A DNA stretch of 64,000 bases, taken from NCBI RefSeq assembly GCF_023065955.2, contig NW_026623067.1, positions 55,684,444 to 55,748,443 on the forward strand. The letters are read 5' to 3'. Every line of letters begins with the position of its first letter. Position 1 is the first letter of the stretch. Below, one piece after another: positions 23,570 to 33,669 of the stretch. Made by a program: the position numbers and the translations under genes. The notes beneath the pieces were generated by a model that had not been told where the DNA came from, did no database searches, and saw only the letters and a list, made by a program, of their open reading frames with translations. The DNA comes from Ursus arctos. Lineage: Eukaryota > Chordata > Mammalia > Carnivora > Ursidae.

Positions 23570-25440
23570 TCTGCTCTAAGCCAGGCATGCTTGGCAGTGG
23601 GTGAATTTTTGATGTTCTAGCCAACATAGTCATTCTCCTTCATGTTAGAGATAACATCCTCTTTTAGATCAACTACTTTCTGGAAACAATTTTTAAATTT
23701 TTAATTAGTATTTAAACATTTGCAATTAAGCTTAATTACTCCATAAATAAATAAATGAGTCCAAAGTTATCCAAAACAGGGCCAATGAAAATAAATGATA
23801 AAACTGTGTGATGTGCTGAATGAATTTTAATACCATCCTAGAACTCGACTTTCGGTGATGTATCTCTCCATTTCGTGGGCAAACCTGTCACTGGAGCATA
23901 TATGTTTATAAAAGCCTCTTAACAAACTCCCCTCAGTGGGCTTTGGTCACCACAGCACTAAAATGAGATCTGAAAGATGACTGAATTATGATGTATTTCA
24001 TCCATACCTTCCTCATGGCATGGTCACCGGGATATCTTCCAGCGGGTTCCAGTGTCCCATGAATGAATTTACTATAAACCTCACAAATGCCACTCCCTTT
24101 CCAAGAGCCAAACCAATTTAGGGAGAACACAGGGAAAATGATCCAATTTTTTTATTTCTGGAAATATATGCTATGTGGAAAGAGTTTTTATCCAGAAGGA
24201 AAACTTCTGGATTTTACTGGCTCACTAAAATATAAACCATTTAGTGGCTTTTTTTTTTTAACCTAAGATTAAGCTTTCTTTCGTCTGTTTGCACATGTCA
24301 ACCCAAAATAGCAGCCTCCATATAAGGAAAAAAAAATGTGTTTGTACAAAAAAGAAAATGTATACCCCAAAAGCCATGATCTCCCTTTTGCTGGGGTGGT
24401 ATTTCATGGGGTTTTTGAATTCGGTGGCTTATCAAATTTCTGTAATAACATGAAAGAGAATAGTGATTGCCTATCAACCCTAAAAATTCTCACAAAATTT
24501 GCAAGGGACTCACTAAAGATAAGGAAGTGCTGACAGGGGAATACTAGCAATTGCACAGAAACCCAGTCGGGTAAACACATATGTTAACTGAGATTTAATA
24601 TTCTGTCATAAGACGGAAAAATTCATAACTCTTTTAATTGACAGATTCTTTATTTCCTTTTACCAGGGAAGGTCTAGATGGCCCCCAAAATAACCTGCAT
24701 ATATATTAAATCTTGGCAGCATGCAGCTGTTTCCTCTGTGGCCTTCAGGGTCCCGCCACCCTTCATCTCCTACAAGGCAGCACATTTAAATCTTTCAAGG
24801 GGCCTTTTAGAACCAGGCCACCCTGTTTCTCTTCACAGGAGATACTGAGCGCATACTTGTCACAAGCAATATGGGACCTAGCAAAGTCTGCTGACAGGCC
24901 CAGAGGAGGCCCACCTGCTCATTCCTAACCCAAGGATTGAGTAGTTTCTGTTGGTCGTGGTCTTTCCAACAATTTTGCAAGCAACCCATCTCACACTTCT
25001 TCCTCGATCATCAATTTCAGTAACAAGTGGACAGCCATTTAGCAGCAAGAGGGTTGTCAGTATGACACAAATTCACGACATTTCATAATGACATCTCACA
25101 GGGCCCTGTCGTTCGCTCAATAGCCCTGCGTCATTTATGCAAGTCCGGAGTTAGAGGAAGAATGTGCCTTATGCTCATCCAGCCCTGTGGGTTCCTAAGG
25201 CTGGGAGCCGAAGGTAGAGAAAGATGATGTTCTCTCCAAATCAGTTCTTCCCTGCTTCCTCGGCCACTCCCAGCCAACCCCTGCGCACGCAGGCATCCTG
25301 CCTGCTTTCAGCATTCTCCTTACATCCACAGCTCTCCTTCTCCATGCCCTGCTGTTTGTCTCACACATGAAAACCCCCCCAGGGCCAATCCCCACACCAC
25401 CACCCCAGCTGGGCCATTTTCCCTCCATAAAGGCTCTCAA
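23570..25440. other. Unique non-coding stretch
   Basis: No repeats were recognised over about 1.9 kb. The part 25060-25160 is repeat-free and retains several CpG pairs, which makes it a weak candidate for a conserved element. Confidence 0.4.
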
Positions 25441-25444
25441 ACAC

Positions 25445-25580
25445 CTTTTTGCAGGAGGTTGTGAACTCTCTGGCCCCAGAGATTAGGTCTAATTCATCTT
25501 TCTATCTCTAGAGGATTCCTCTTAGTATATAGTAAGTTTTCATTAAGTACTAATATTAAGAGCAATAATAATAATTATAG
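25445..25580 (+). repeat. L2-like 3' end fragment
   Basis: 'ctggccccagagattaggtctaattcatc' then 'tagtatatagtaagttttcattaagtac' resembles a decayed L2 terminal segment. Confidence 0.45.
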
Positions 25581-25584
25581 AATA

Positions 25585-25835
25585 GCAACATCTTTTGAGC
25601 ACTTACTTTGCTCCAACAACTCTGTTGAACATGTTATTTGCATCATCTCGTTTTGTCTTCACAAATGCACCACAAGAGAAGGAACAGAATGATCCCCACT
25701 TAAAAGATGAAGACACTGAGGCTGAGATAAGCCATTCACGCAAGATCGCAGACACCCAATAAGTGGAGTAAAAGAGAATGAAACCAAGGTTCATCTGACT
25801 CCAGAGCCCAAGCTCTTTAGTCTTTCTGTTAAATG
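25585..25835 (-). repeat. MIR element, near full length
   Basis: 'ttgagcacttactttgctcc', 'ccccacttaaaagatgaagacactgaggctgag' and 'aaaccaaggttcatctgactccagagccc' cover almost the whole MIR consensus in reverse. Confidence 0.75.
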
Positions 25836-25839
25836 AATT

Positions 25840-26770
25840 TAATTAAGCCTTCAACTATTTTAACCCTTAGGTGCCACCAACAGGAATCCCACAGACAGAA
25901 TGAGATGAACAGTCTACTCCTTGGGAAACTTTTTGTCTACTCTGATTTCCCTCTATCGCTGATAATTTTCAGTACCAGGGACTACACAGCCAGCAGATAA
26001 TGTTGTTGATGAGATCAGCACTTATCTATTTTGGTGCCGTGTGGGAGTGTATCAAACAGTGCACTTGCAATTTTACACTTTGTTCTTCTTGTGGTGGGCT
26101 CCCATTTAACCAGCATTTGTTGAGGGAGAGCTGAACAAGACTCAGGCAAGGGACACGAAGTTGCACTGCGATTCTAATTCATTCAATAATCATAATGCCT
26201 TTCACATGGTGTTTATTCTGCCCCCATTTACCTCTCTCGCATAATCATCATCAATTTGGTTTCCAGTGGTTCTGCCTGCTGAGCAGGTGATGAACAATTT
26301 CCAGGCGCTAACTTCAACCTGCAAATGGCCCCATCATCACTTCCCCACACATACTCTCTTATGTTCCCAGGTGTTATGTAAAGTTCAGTTACTAAGCTTT
26401 CTGGGCTGTGAGCTGCCTGTCTTCCTGGAACTATGTAAGCAAGAGGAGAAAACTGTAAGCCATTAGCTTGCTTCTAAGATTTGGAGACATGAAGCTTAGC
26501 TGAAGTTTACTGGCAATTGGGTTTGTCCTTATTCCAAATCCTTCCAGCTCTGGCCCCCATTAAGTTTCTTTGAGTACACCCTCTTCTTTTCCCATTTCCC
26601 AATACACTAAAGTTTCTTTTCTAGGGCTGAATCATAAATTACAAGGTGTAATCTAAAGGAAAACATTTATTTTGGAGTCTCATTAACTCAGAGGAGAGTG
26701 ATAGTGTTTATTCCCAACATGATGGAATGGACTCCTGCAGACGTGAAAAAGGCCAAGCCCTCTTCCTAAT
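25840..26770. other. Repeat-free stretch, possible conserved non-coding DNA
   Basis: No transposon was recognised. The blocks 25955-26095 and 26160-26430 are A/T-rich, repeat-free and contain homeodomain-like ATTA/TAAT motifs. These traits are common in conserved elements, but conservation cannot be seen from one sequence. Confidence 0.3.
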
Positions 26771-26775
26771 CCTTA

Positions 26776-26801
26776 AACACACACACACACACGCACACAC
26801 A
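26776..26801. repeat. (AC)n microsatellite
   Basis: AC dinucleotides with one G interruption ('acacgcacac'). Confidence 0.85.
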
Positions 26802-26804
26802 TGC

Positions 26805-28270
26805 AACATGGTTAATATTCACAACAGTGAAAGTACCCAGATACACAGAGGTAGGAACACTGCGTTAAACAGTCTCTTACTCTTTAAACACCATGTTTGA
26901 ACCTCCTTTTAGTTAGTGATTTACTGGCAACCACACATAATTATTCACCCTATGTGCCAGTCTTTAAGACATTGTTTCTCGGCTCCAAAACCCAGCCCCT
27001 TTAGACTCTGTTCAGTGATGCTGGGGCTGGAGCATTGCTAACTCCATTTGTCCTTTGCCAGATGCCTCTATATTCAACTCTACCAACAGGGGGCACTAGA
27101 AGGAAACTGCAAGGTAGAAGTCAGGAGACGCCACATTCTCCTTCCTGTTTGCTTTTTGTTCCTGTCAGCATCAACCCAACACTGGCTGCCCCCGCATCCC
27201 AGAAGGGGCAGCTGGTTCCATTCTCCTGCCTCTTTGTGCCCCATTCAGAAGCAGACTTATCCCTCCCCACCCCAGAGCCTGAGCCCTGAGCTGCTGAGGT
27301 ATCTGTAGGTGGAGGTACCCCCTCCTCAGAGGTCTGAGTCCCAGCTCTGGGAGACCTCCTCACCCCTTCCTTTTGTTCCCCAGCCCTGGAAGTGGCTGCT
27401 GCTTCCTGCAATTCTTACCTCTGTGTTACCTCGGTGCTCCCTTTTTGCTTTTCTAAAACGTTTAACCAATTCCCTATCTTCAGTCTTCTCTGCTAAAAGC
27501 CCTACTGTGGATTCTGACTGGCCCCGGTGAGTACTTCCTGCATTAACCATAACCTGTACCCTGCCTCATCCCTAAGCAAAATCCTAACCATTCTGCTCCT
27601 GGAAGACTTGTCTTCTGTCTGCCAGATCTTCTGATTTTCACGGTCTAATACCTGGATGATAATTCACATCAGTGGACGGAGATGGAAGAGAGGGCAATGC
27701 GTCAAGGATCCTACACCCCAAGAACCAGAGGCCATGTCTGAGCATGTGTTGTCAGTTGGCCCACTTGTGGAAGGGAGTGCAGGTAGATGAAGTGAGAACA
27801 AAACTCCCTGTCGACTCTAAAGTGATACAAGTAAAGGAGACTTCTTGTTAAGATACTTGGAAAACAGGATCAGAAACTAAATGAGCTACATTCATATTTT
27901 AACAATTCCAGGAATTCACAATGACCTTTTAAATCAACAAGTTACAGGCACTACCACTGCGTATTACATGGGCACCAGGAAGAAACTATAGCTCAATATT
28001 ACCCTCTGCCCCCCCCCCCATTCTTTTCCACAGTCAGTGAAATCCCACCTATTGAGATTCACTTTCTGGGCTCACCTCCTAGCTTCTTCCAAAGCCCTTG
28101 TCTAGAATTGCAGCAAGGGGAATGACCTGTGATTTACAGTCTTTATCACTTCCCTCAGAAGTGGCCTGTCGGCCACCTTTTAGTCAGAATGCTAGCTGAG
28201 ATAAGAGCTTTGAGAAGATGGGAATATTTCATGAAAAGAAATGAAGAAGGATAATTCTGGGGCACTCAGT
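26805..28270. other. Unique, locally GC-rich non-coding stretch
   Basis: Overlapping 74-96 codon frames on both strands at 27035-27550 reflect composition rather than coding. A C11 run is at 28009-28019. A CTCF-like motif is listed separately. Confidence 0.4.
27083..27100 (+). promoter_or_regulatory. CTCF-like motif
   Basis: 'ccaacagggggcactaga' matches the CTCF core pattern CCNNNAGGGGGC followed by an A/G-CTA end, in forward orientation. It is a motif match only; occupancy is unknown. Confidence 0.55.
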
Positions 28271-28276
28271 AGGGCT

Positions 28277-28502
28277 TCATTAGACACTTTTTTTTTTTTT
28301 AGATTTTATTTATTTATTCGACACAGATAGAGACAGCCAGCGAGAGAGGGAACACAAGCAGGGGGAGTGGGAGAGGAAGAAGCAGGCCCACAGCGGAGGA
28401 GCCTGATGTGGGGCTCGATCCCGTAACGCCGGGATCACGCCCTGAGCCGAAGGCAGACGCTCAACCACCGTGCCACCCAGGCGCCCCTCATTAGACACTT
28501 TT
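28277..28502 (-). mobile_element. Can-SINE, bear-type
   Basis: SINE body at about 28292-28487 with a T run on the left and the 'ccacccaggcgcccc' head on the right. A perfect 15-bp target duplication 'tcattagacactttt' lies at 28277-28291 and 28488-28502. The 136-codon frame crossing it (28310-28720) is repeat translation. It is closely similar to the element at 14238. Confidence 0.95.
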
Positions 28503-28650
28503 AAGTGCAAGTTTTGAATCTGCCACTTTCTTGCCTGAGCCTTGGTTTCCTCAGCTGCAGAATGGGAGTGATAATGACCTCGCAGGACCCTTATAAGGAT
28601 GAGATCTAACATATGGAATGTCCTTGGCATAATGTCCTGGCAGAGAGTCA
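28503..28650 (+). repeat. MIR element
   Basis: 'ctttcttgcctgagccttggtttcctcagctgcagaatggg' and 'tgataatgacc' are the forward MIR core. Confidence 0.7.
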
Positions 28651-28724
28651 CTTGGCCATGGAAATTTTTTATTAAACCTGGCTTGTGGGGAATCATATTA
28701 GTTGTCTCAGACTGTAGCAATTTT

Positions 28725-28905
28725 CCTTTTTTTAAAGATTTTATTTATTCATTTGCGGGGGGGTGTAGCAGTGGGAGAGGGACAAGCAGACTCCGTGCCA
28801 AGCACAGAGCCCGACATGGGGCTTGATCCCACAACCCTGAGATTATGACCTGAGCCAAAACCAAGAGTCGGACACTCAACCAACTGAGCCACCCAGGCAC
28901 GCCCC
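28725..28905 (-). mobile_element. Can-SINE, older type
   Basis: 'tttaaagattttatttattc' on the left, then 'gcttgatcccacaaccctgagattatgacctgagcc' and the head 'caactgagccacccaggcacgccc'. A target duplication is not clear. Confidence 0.85.
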
Positions 28906-28906
28906 A

Positions 28907-28927
28907 TTTTTTTTTTTTTTTTTTTTT
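28907..28927. repeat. Poly-T run (21 T)
   Basis: A T21 run that sits at the head side of the neighbouring SINE, so it cannot be that SINE's tail. It may belong to a minus-strand retrocopy to its right. Confidence 0.9.
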
Positions 28928-29365
28928 GAAGCAGCAAGGATGACGTTGGACTTCTGTCCTATCACATCTGTGGGTGAAGGACGGGACTGGTGATGCCTTC
29001 TTCTCAGACCAAGAAGAAGAACAACTACATCTCCTTGACCTCCAGAATAGGTCACGGGTGCCTGGGTAGCAAAAAGTCCACTAACCAAGCCTCTGCCCTA
29101 TGCAGGGCAGAACCCTTTGGGCAATTGTGTCACTGTGGTGCCATTTGTGTGATTCCAGGGAGCCTGAAGGAGTACGTGGATTTTGGGGATGAGAGTAAGA
29201 GTGTGGCAGACATAGAAGGGAGAGCCCTTCAAAAGATCTACTCCAGCCACTCAGGGCTGCCACCTGCAAAGGGTCTGGTCACTCTTTTCTCTCTCTGTCT
29301 TCCCTTATGTATCTATAATTATGCAAATATGTCATTAGATCATTTTTAACCAACACAGTAGCAAG
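28928..29365 (-). other. Unidentified block, possible minus-strand retrocopy
   Basis: The T21 run to the left would be a poly-A tail in reverse orientation. On the plus strand a 119-codon frame (28990-29349) crosses this block, but it has no known domain. I cannot name a parent transcript for either strand. Confidence 0.25.
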
Positions 29366-29369
29366 GGCA

Positions 29370-29592
29370 TAGCAAGCCCAATGCTTAATACATTCTAGTC
29401 ACTTCCTAAATGCTTACTTACATTAATTTCACAACAATACCATGAGGTAGTTATTATTACCCATTTTACCGTTGAGGGAATTTAGGACACAATGAGGCAA
29501 GTAACTAGCCTGCTATCCCACCCTAAGTAAGGGATAGAGCTGAGATTTGAACCCAGGCCTGACTCCAAAGCCCACATTCCTTTCCATTATAT
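29370..29592 (-). repeat. MIR element, near full length
   Basis: 'cacaacaataccatgaggtagttattattacccattttacc' and 'agagctgagatttgaacccaggcctgactccaaagccc' form an almost complete reverse MIR. Confidence 0.8.
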
Positions 29593-29594
29593 TA

Positions 29595-30825
29595 CACTTT
29601 TCCATTAAATCTGTCCCACCCCTGCCAAGGACAGCCCTTGCTAATCCTTGGCAGGATCTCCTAGAATTTTTGCTATTTAGTGAGAAAAGGGTGAGTGCTC
29701 CCAAGCAAACTGCCCAACTTTCTTCTTTTCATTCTAGCTGGAGTATTATTTCAACAGATATGCCTAAATTTTAAATGTACCATTTGGATCTCAACAATGA
29801 AATATGACACGTAAGGACCCATGTACTTTGGAACAGAAATCAAAACTGGCCTGGGGAGATGCAGGCTGAGGGCAAGCTAGGGCCACATCCAGCCCTTGCT
29901 CATGGACTTCCAGCCCTTACTTGATGCCTGGTGGGCTCAGACCTCTGGGCTGGTTTCCCCTCTCCTCCAAGTGAACAGACGTTATGGGAATCTGTGTGTT
30001 CCCTCAGAAACAGAAGCAGTTTTAGAAAGTTGGAAGGAAGGGGGGGCTGAATTTTTTTTTTCTTGACTTTCTTGTTTTGTCTTTTTCCCACATATTTTTT
30101 TTGTTTGCTTGTTGTCTTTGGGGTCCTGCTTTTAATGGACAGTGATGTTATTTGGTGTTAATTCCCTTCAGAACCAGGTTAGCCTTGAGCAAGTGATGAA
30201 GAGCCTCCTTAAACTCCTCACAATCCCTAACCTCAGGAAAGAAAAGTTTGTCATCCTTTCCTCTCCCTTAATCCACGTTAACATAATACTGGGGAGAAGG
30301 TTCAAATAGGCCAGGCCATCATGATCCCAGCCACCAAGACCTTGCCCACCAGCGCCATGTTAACCTGACCTTGTTTTTCCCTTCTACCTACACCCAAGCT
30401 GACACAGGGAACAAGCCACTGCTGGGAAGGAAACCCTTGCCAGCCACTCCCATGGAAATAAGAGGCCCTGTCAAGGCCACTTTGGAGCCCCAGCCAAGTC
30501 AAAAACAATGCTCCTGTCCTGGCCTCGTCTTGCCTAATGTACTTCCCTCACAGCTGGCTGCTTGGGCTCATCACCTCTCAGCTGACTGTTTACCCAACTC
30601 TACTTCAAACAGAAAATGCCTATTCCTGTTGGTCTAATAAAATTTCATCTGCTTTTTCCAAGCCCCAGGGCAGAAGCAATTTTGGCAAAATGTGTCCAAT
30701 AGCACTAATCTAGTGGGGGAAGAAAGAAAAAAACTAAGCTTTTTAACATTCTGGATTTTTCTCAGACTTTCCTCTATTTAATTAATATTTATTACTAATT
30801 AATGTTGTTAACACTTCTTTTCTCT
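29595..30825. other. Unique non-coding stretch
   Basis: No repeat or exon was recognised. A T-rich patch is at 30050-30115 and short frames on both strands have no motifs. Confidence 0.4.
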
Positions 30826-30829
30826 ACTT

Positions 30830-30930
30830 GATTCCAGAGATACTTATTGAACAATTACTACCATTTGGGGACCATGCTAGGCACTGAGAGGACACCAACG
30901 AACAAGTCACACACCCTATGCTTCGTGAAG
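30830..30930 (+). repeat. Old interspersed repeat fragment
   Basis: 'gatacttattgaacaattactacc' then 'accatgctaggcactgag' is a decayed member of the same unassigned class as 6630-6740. Confidence 0.4.
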
Positions 30931-31022
30931 AAATCAACTCAGAGCGGAAAAAAACCACATGGTTAAACAATCTTCCCATGTATAGCTTGCCTGTCATAGG
31001 TAACAGAATCACCAGGCATTTT

Positions 31023-31071
31023 CTGTGGTAAGACATTAGAAACACTAGAAAATTCCTGTGGTAAGACATTA
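31023..31071. repeat. Tandem partial duplication, period 33
   Basis: 'ctgtggtaagacatta' occurs at 31023-31038 and exactly again at 31056-31071. Confidence 0.9.
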
Positions 31072-31074
31072 ATC

Positions 31075-31855
31075 TCCTCTTATAGGCCATATCCAGTCAG
31101 CCCTGATCTTGGCAGTTGATCTCCTTGCATGTACAGAGCTGATAACAATGTCCATTAAGACATAACATGGAAAAGTGTTTTCTTTCCCTAACAGGCGAGC
31201 ATGGAAGAGTTTCCATTATCCATTACGCATACTGACAGTTTTTCTGATCCAAAACAGCTGTGGCCCTGAAAAGACTAGGGCTGTGTTTTGATTCTGTTTC
31301 GGGGCCAATTAAGAGTCTGGCCTTTGTGATGCCAGTGTTGGCACCTCTTCTGTGTCCCTCATTGGCACCTTCTCATATGTCCTTTTTCTGTTTGTTTACG
31401 TACATCCTCCTGACAACAGAATGGGCCTGAAGGCAAAAAACCAAATCCAAATGGTCTAGGGAAGCAAATCCTAGCATAGAAGCTCCCAGGCCCTGGGCCT
31501 CACTACAGTGACTGTCCCATAGTGGCTTCCGATCAATCCTGTTTCCTGTATGCAGAGATAATTAGGGGGGGGGGGGGGACAGGGGGAGAGGGGCGTCTTC
31601 TCAACAACTGGCAAGTCACTCACTGAATATGGCGAAGACATGGCCCAACCTCTTGGGGAACTTGCGATATATCACCAAAGACCAGCACATGAATTTATTC
31701 AAACTCTGAGAGAAAGAAGGAATTGTGGTTAGAGGAGATGAAAGGAAAATAACACTTTGAGGATGATAGTTGACGATCTCCCATTTAATGAGGTAAATAC
31801 ACGACAGTGCACACACAAACTATGCTGGAAATGACATAATAGAATAAAAAAGGAG
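31075..31855. other. Unique non-coding stretch with a G tract
   Basis: Only the G14 run at 31565-31578 stands out. No element or exon was recognised. Confidence 0.4.
31565..31599 (+). repeat. G-tract, potential quadruplex
   Basis: A run of 14 G followed by 'acagggggagaggggcg', giving at least four G-runs of three or more within 35 bases on the plus strand. Confidence 0.8.
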
Positions 31856-31859
31856 AAAA

Positions 31860-32035
31860 CCTAACATTTATGTAGAACTTTAACACATGCCTTCACTTGT
31901 ATCATTTATTTAATTTTCCTAGCCACCATGCTCAATGGGCCTCTTTAGCATGCTCTTTGTTATAGATGAGAAAACCGAGGGTCAGAAATACTGAGTGACT
32001 TGCCCAAAGAGCCACAAGAGATGAGCAACAACATT
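31860..32035 (-). repeat. MIR element
   Basis: 'catttatttaattttcctagcc', 'tatagatgagaaaaccgagggtcagaaatactgagtgacttgccc' is a reverse MIR. Confidence 0.7.
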
Positions 32036-32039
32036 TGGG

Positions 32040-32655
32040 CTTGACTTGCACAGCCTGCCCCCATGCCAGGCTGCCCTTGGAGAGGGCAAGCATCTTCTTG
32101 GGGCCTGAAGAAAAGTTCTCGTGCCCTGAGAGGCTCGTGGAAGACCCTACCAGGAGGGCCAATGAAAAGGGAAACGAAATGACAGAGGGAGTTACGTGAC
32201 CCACATGGGATAGGGCGAGGTAAAGGGCAAGACAAAGAATGTACAGAAAAGGAAGGTAATAAAAAAGCATCTGGTTTCACTCAGGATTTGGTGGCACTTG
32301 TGAATGAGTCTCTCACCTCATGCCCTCTTGCCATGTCCCTGTCCCTCCCTGCTCTCTTCCTTCTTTGTTCTCTGTGAGAGCTACCTGCTGACCTCTCCAG
32401 CACCACAGAGTCACATCCGGGGCTCATGCTAATTGCAACGCTTCCTCTCTTCCTGCTGTCTCAGACTTTTGGAAGAGTCCCCAAAAAACAAAACCATAGT
32501 TTTAAAGATGCTGGACCATTCTTGCAAGACTTACAAGGGGGTGAGGATTGGCCCCTAAAACCGCCTCTAGCCCATTTAAGAAGTTTAAGTTGGGGAGTTG
32601 GGAGAGAGGATTTCTTTGGAGACAGTTACCAATGCCCTGTGCACTTCCCACTCCA
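32040..32655. other. Unique non-coding stretch
   Basis: Two minus-strand frames of 106 and 112 codons (31932-32280) overlap the MIR and each other. They have no conserved domain and are treated as chance. Confidence 0.4.
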
Positions 32656-32659
32656 ACCC

Positions 32660-32842
32660 AAACCCTAGAGAACAGGCTTGAAAGGGCCCATTCAAGAGCT
32701 AGGCCTGCGTTTCCTGGATTGTAAAGGGCCTAGAGACTAGTCACACTGCCTTTGCTAGAATCTATCCCAAGCACGTATTAGGTGCCCAATCAATATTTGT
32801 TGAGTGATTGACTAGATGAATGAGTGAATGAATGAATACCTG
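32660..32842 (+). repeat. L2 3' end with (GAAT)n tail
   Basis: 'gcacgtattaggtgcccaatcaatatttgttgagtg' followed by 'gaatgagtgaatgaatgaat' is the L2 terminus. Confidence 0.75.
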
Positions 32843-32844
32843 AA

Positions 32845-33448
32845 AAGTGTAAAAGTGAAAGAGCATGACCACAACTACAGAAAAGACAGGCAGAGGAGAC
32901 ATGCACATTCGTGCATAACACTTACAGAGAGCACATCAGCACATGCATGCCCAAAAGCTTACAGAATGAATGAAACAAAACCAAGGCTATGTCAACTAAA
33001 CATACTTTCCTGGTATTAGACATTTTGGCAAAAAATCCCACAATGGTCCAGGAGTTCTCCCCATCTTCCTTAAATAGTTCTGGCCTTGAATTACTCCCTA
33101 GGAAGAAGACCAGAGAAAACACAGGAAACATTCCAGATGGAAAAAAAAAAAAAAAATCTCTGGACCTTAAAGTGGTTATCTCTGGTTGATAAGAGATTCT
33201 GGTTCCTGAGTCTTCCTTTATTTGCTTCAGTCCTGGTGTGATTCTTTCTTCTTCTCCTAAATGTTCTCCTTTAACCTTAGTCTAGTCTTCGCTACATCAC
33301 AACACTTGACAGTAGAAGGGAAAAGTGACACGGTCTCACTCCCCACTCCAATCAGCACACTGAGAACCTTCCTCAGCGTATCAGCCCAGAGACCCAGATC
33401 AAGTCCCCCACTGCTGATGTTCTAGCAATAAGCAGCATTTGTCTGTAT
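32845..33448. other. Unique non-coding stretch
   Basis: It contains an A run at about 33140-33156. No feature was recognised. Confidence 0.4.
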
Positions 33449-33667
33449 ACCTCAGCTCTTTTTTTTTTTTAAGACAGAGAGAGAACACACAAGCCCTTGA
33501 GCAGGGGGGAGGGGCAGAGAGAGAGGGAGAGAGAGAATCTTAAGCAGGCTCCATGCTCAGTACACAGCCCGACATGGGGCTCCTTATCAAGACCCTGAGA
33601 TTATGACCTGAGCCGAAATCAAGAGTTGTTCACTTAGACCACCCAGACACCCCCACCTCAGCTCTTT
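33449..33667 (-). mobile_element. Can-SINE, older type
   Basis: SINE at about 33462-33654 with 'ccctgagattatgacctgagccgaaatcaagag' and a decayed head 'accacccagacacccc'. The 13-bp target duplication 'acctcagctcttt' at 33449-33461 and 33655-33667 is intact. The body is purine-rich on this strand. Confidence 0.9.
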
Positions 33668-33669
33668 CA

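Noticed and set aside
28310..28720. 136-codon minus-strand open frame, one of the longest
   Set aside because: It crosses a bear-type Can-SINE and an adjacent MIR and reads as repeat translation.
28928..28995. C/D-box snoRNA-like words (gatgacg, ctga-like)
   Set aside because: No proper C and D boxes with a terminal stem could be found.
28990..29349. 119-codon plus-strand frame as a possible exon or small gene
   Set aside because: No known family, no acceptor or donor, and it begins next to a T21 run; kept only as an unidentified block.
31932..32280. Two overlapping minus-strand frames of 106-112 codons
   Set aside because: They overlap each other in different frames and include MIR sequence; no motif.
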